From contig CAKUGM010000043.1 of assembly GCA_934654625.1 (NCBI GenBank), positions 1 through 14,087 on the forward strand: 14,087 bases of DNA, read 5' to 3'. Numbering within the stretch: the first letter of the stretch is position 1; every line of letters begins with the position of its first letter. Made by a program: the position numbers and the translations under genes. The DNA is from an uncultured Collinsella sp. Lineage in GTDB: Bacteria; Actinomycetota; Coriobacteriia; Coriobacteriales; Coriobacteriaceae. Positions 13,781 through 14,087 of this stretch are shown here, piece by piece. The notes under the pieces are model-generated. The model did not search any database, was not told the origin of the DNA, and saw only the letters and a list, made by a program, of their open reading frames with translations.

Positions 13781-14087
13781 ACTGATTGCTATTCGCAATC
13801 GCCTGGTCAATAAGCTTGTCAAGTGCTGCGCGCTGCTCGGCGGAGCTGATGGCACCCACGATGGGCTCCCCTACGATGTTGCCGTTCTGGTCGATAACGT
13901 AGGTTGTCGGGAACGAGAACAGATTTGACGTAAACTTGCCGGCCTCGCTATCCGACTTGAACCAGATGTTCTTATATGTCACGCCCTTCTTGCTCAGCAC
14001 GTCCTTGGCATCTGCAATCTCGTCCTTGTTGCCATCGAGCGTAAAGGAATTGACGCCCACGACCTGGCCGCCCTTCTCGGCAAGCTC
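13779..14087 (-). CDS. TlpA/thioredoxin-like thiol-disulfide protein, C-terminal part (partial)
   Basis: The reading frame is open to the right edge, so only the last 102 codons are visible and the N-terminus, with any signal peptide and CxxC active site, lies beyond. Seen: GQVVGVNSFTLDG near the edge, then FPTTYVIDQNGNIVGEPIVG, the cis-proline strand and hairpin typical of TlpA/ResA/AhpC-TSA-type proteins, and a final helix (AALDKLIDQAIANSNQ). Family members are usually membrane-anchored or secreted reductases for cytochrome maturation, or act in extracytoplasmic thiol repair. The stop is TAA at 13779-13781. A GTG at 14058-14060 is internal and should not be taken as the start. Family call is reasonable; the exact type needs the missing half. 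Confidence 0.8.
   Translation of the reverse strand, partial: ELAEKGGQVVGVNSFTLDGNKDEIADAKDVLSKKGVTYKNIWFKSDSEAGKFTSNLFSFPTTYVIDQNGNIVGEPIVGAISSAEQRAALDKLIDQAIANSNQ

Overview
The window is G+C-rich, gene-dense bacterial chromosome. The gene style points to an anaerobic, gut-type actinobacterium of the Coriobacteriia, most likely Collinsella or a relative. That assignment is inference from gene content and codon style (4Fe-4S flavodoxin/ferredoxin fusions, a FeoA-FeoB fusion, a DUF134-NifX fusion, a giant MacB-like ABC protein). No rRNA or other marker gene confirms it. I see no tRNA, rRNA, CRISPR array, insertion sequence or phage gene.

Layout from left to right: a minus-strand flavodoxin/ferredoxin protein (13-768); a plus-strand class I methyltransferase (1076-1798); a plus-strand pair of small, unrecognised membrane proteins separated by one base (2006-2726), closed by a strong terminator; a minus-strand MFS transporter (2831-4054); a minus-strand FeoA-FeoB ferrous iron transporter with a GTG start and its own terminator (4138-6501); a minus-strand DUF134-NifX fusion with a His/Cys/Gly-rich tail (6639-7403); a plus-strand glutaredoxin (7600-7845); a minus-strand tRNA-dihydrouridine synthase (7890-8843); a second flavodoxin/ferredoxin protein (8939-9709); a 1079-residue ABC transporter with fused ATPase and permease (10030-13269); a small two-helix membrane protein (13473-13688); and the C-terminal end of a TlpA-like thiol-disulfide protein that runs off the right edge (13779-14087).

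Most genes look like single transcription units, with terminators or promoter-sized gaps between them. The central theme is iron, Fe-S and thiol redox: Fe(II) uptake (FeoAB), a predicted Fe-S or metal-cluster binding protein with its own HTH-like domain (DUF134-NifX), a CPYC glutaredoxin, two 4Fe-4S flavodoxin fusions and a TlpA-like protein. Whether these are co-regulated is inference.

The clearest unexplained structure is a pair of near-identical 21-bp repeats (7415-7435 and 7469-7489), 54 bp apart. They bracket a predicted promoter of the DUF134-NifX gene and look like operators, plausibly for the DUF134 domain itself. The next most interesting items are an internal ribosome-binding site that could give a separate NifX-like product, the two-gene membrane module, the very large extracytoplasmic insert of the ABC transporter, and a perfect 8-1-8 inverted repeat upstream of the second flavodoxin/ferredoxin gene.
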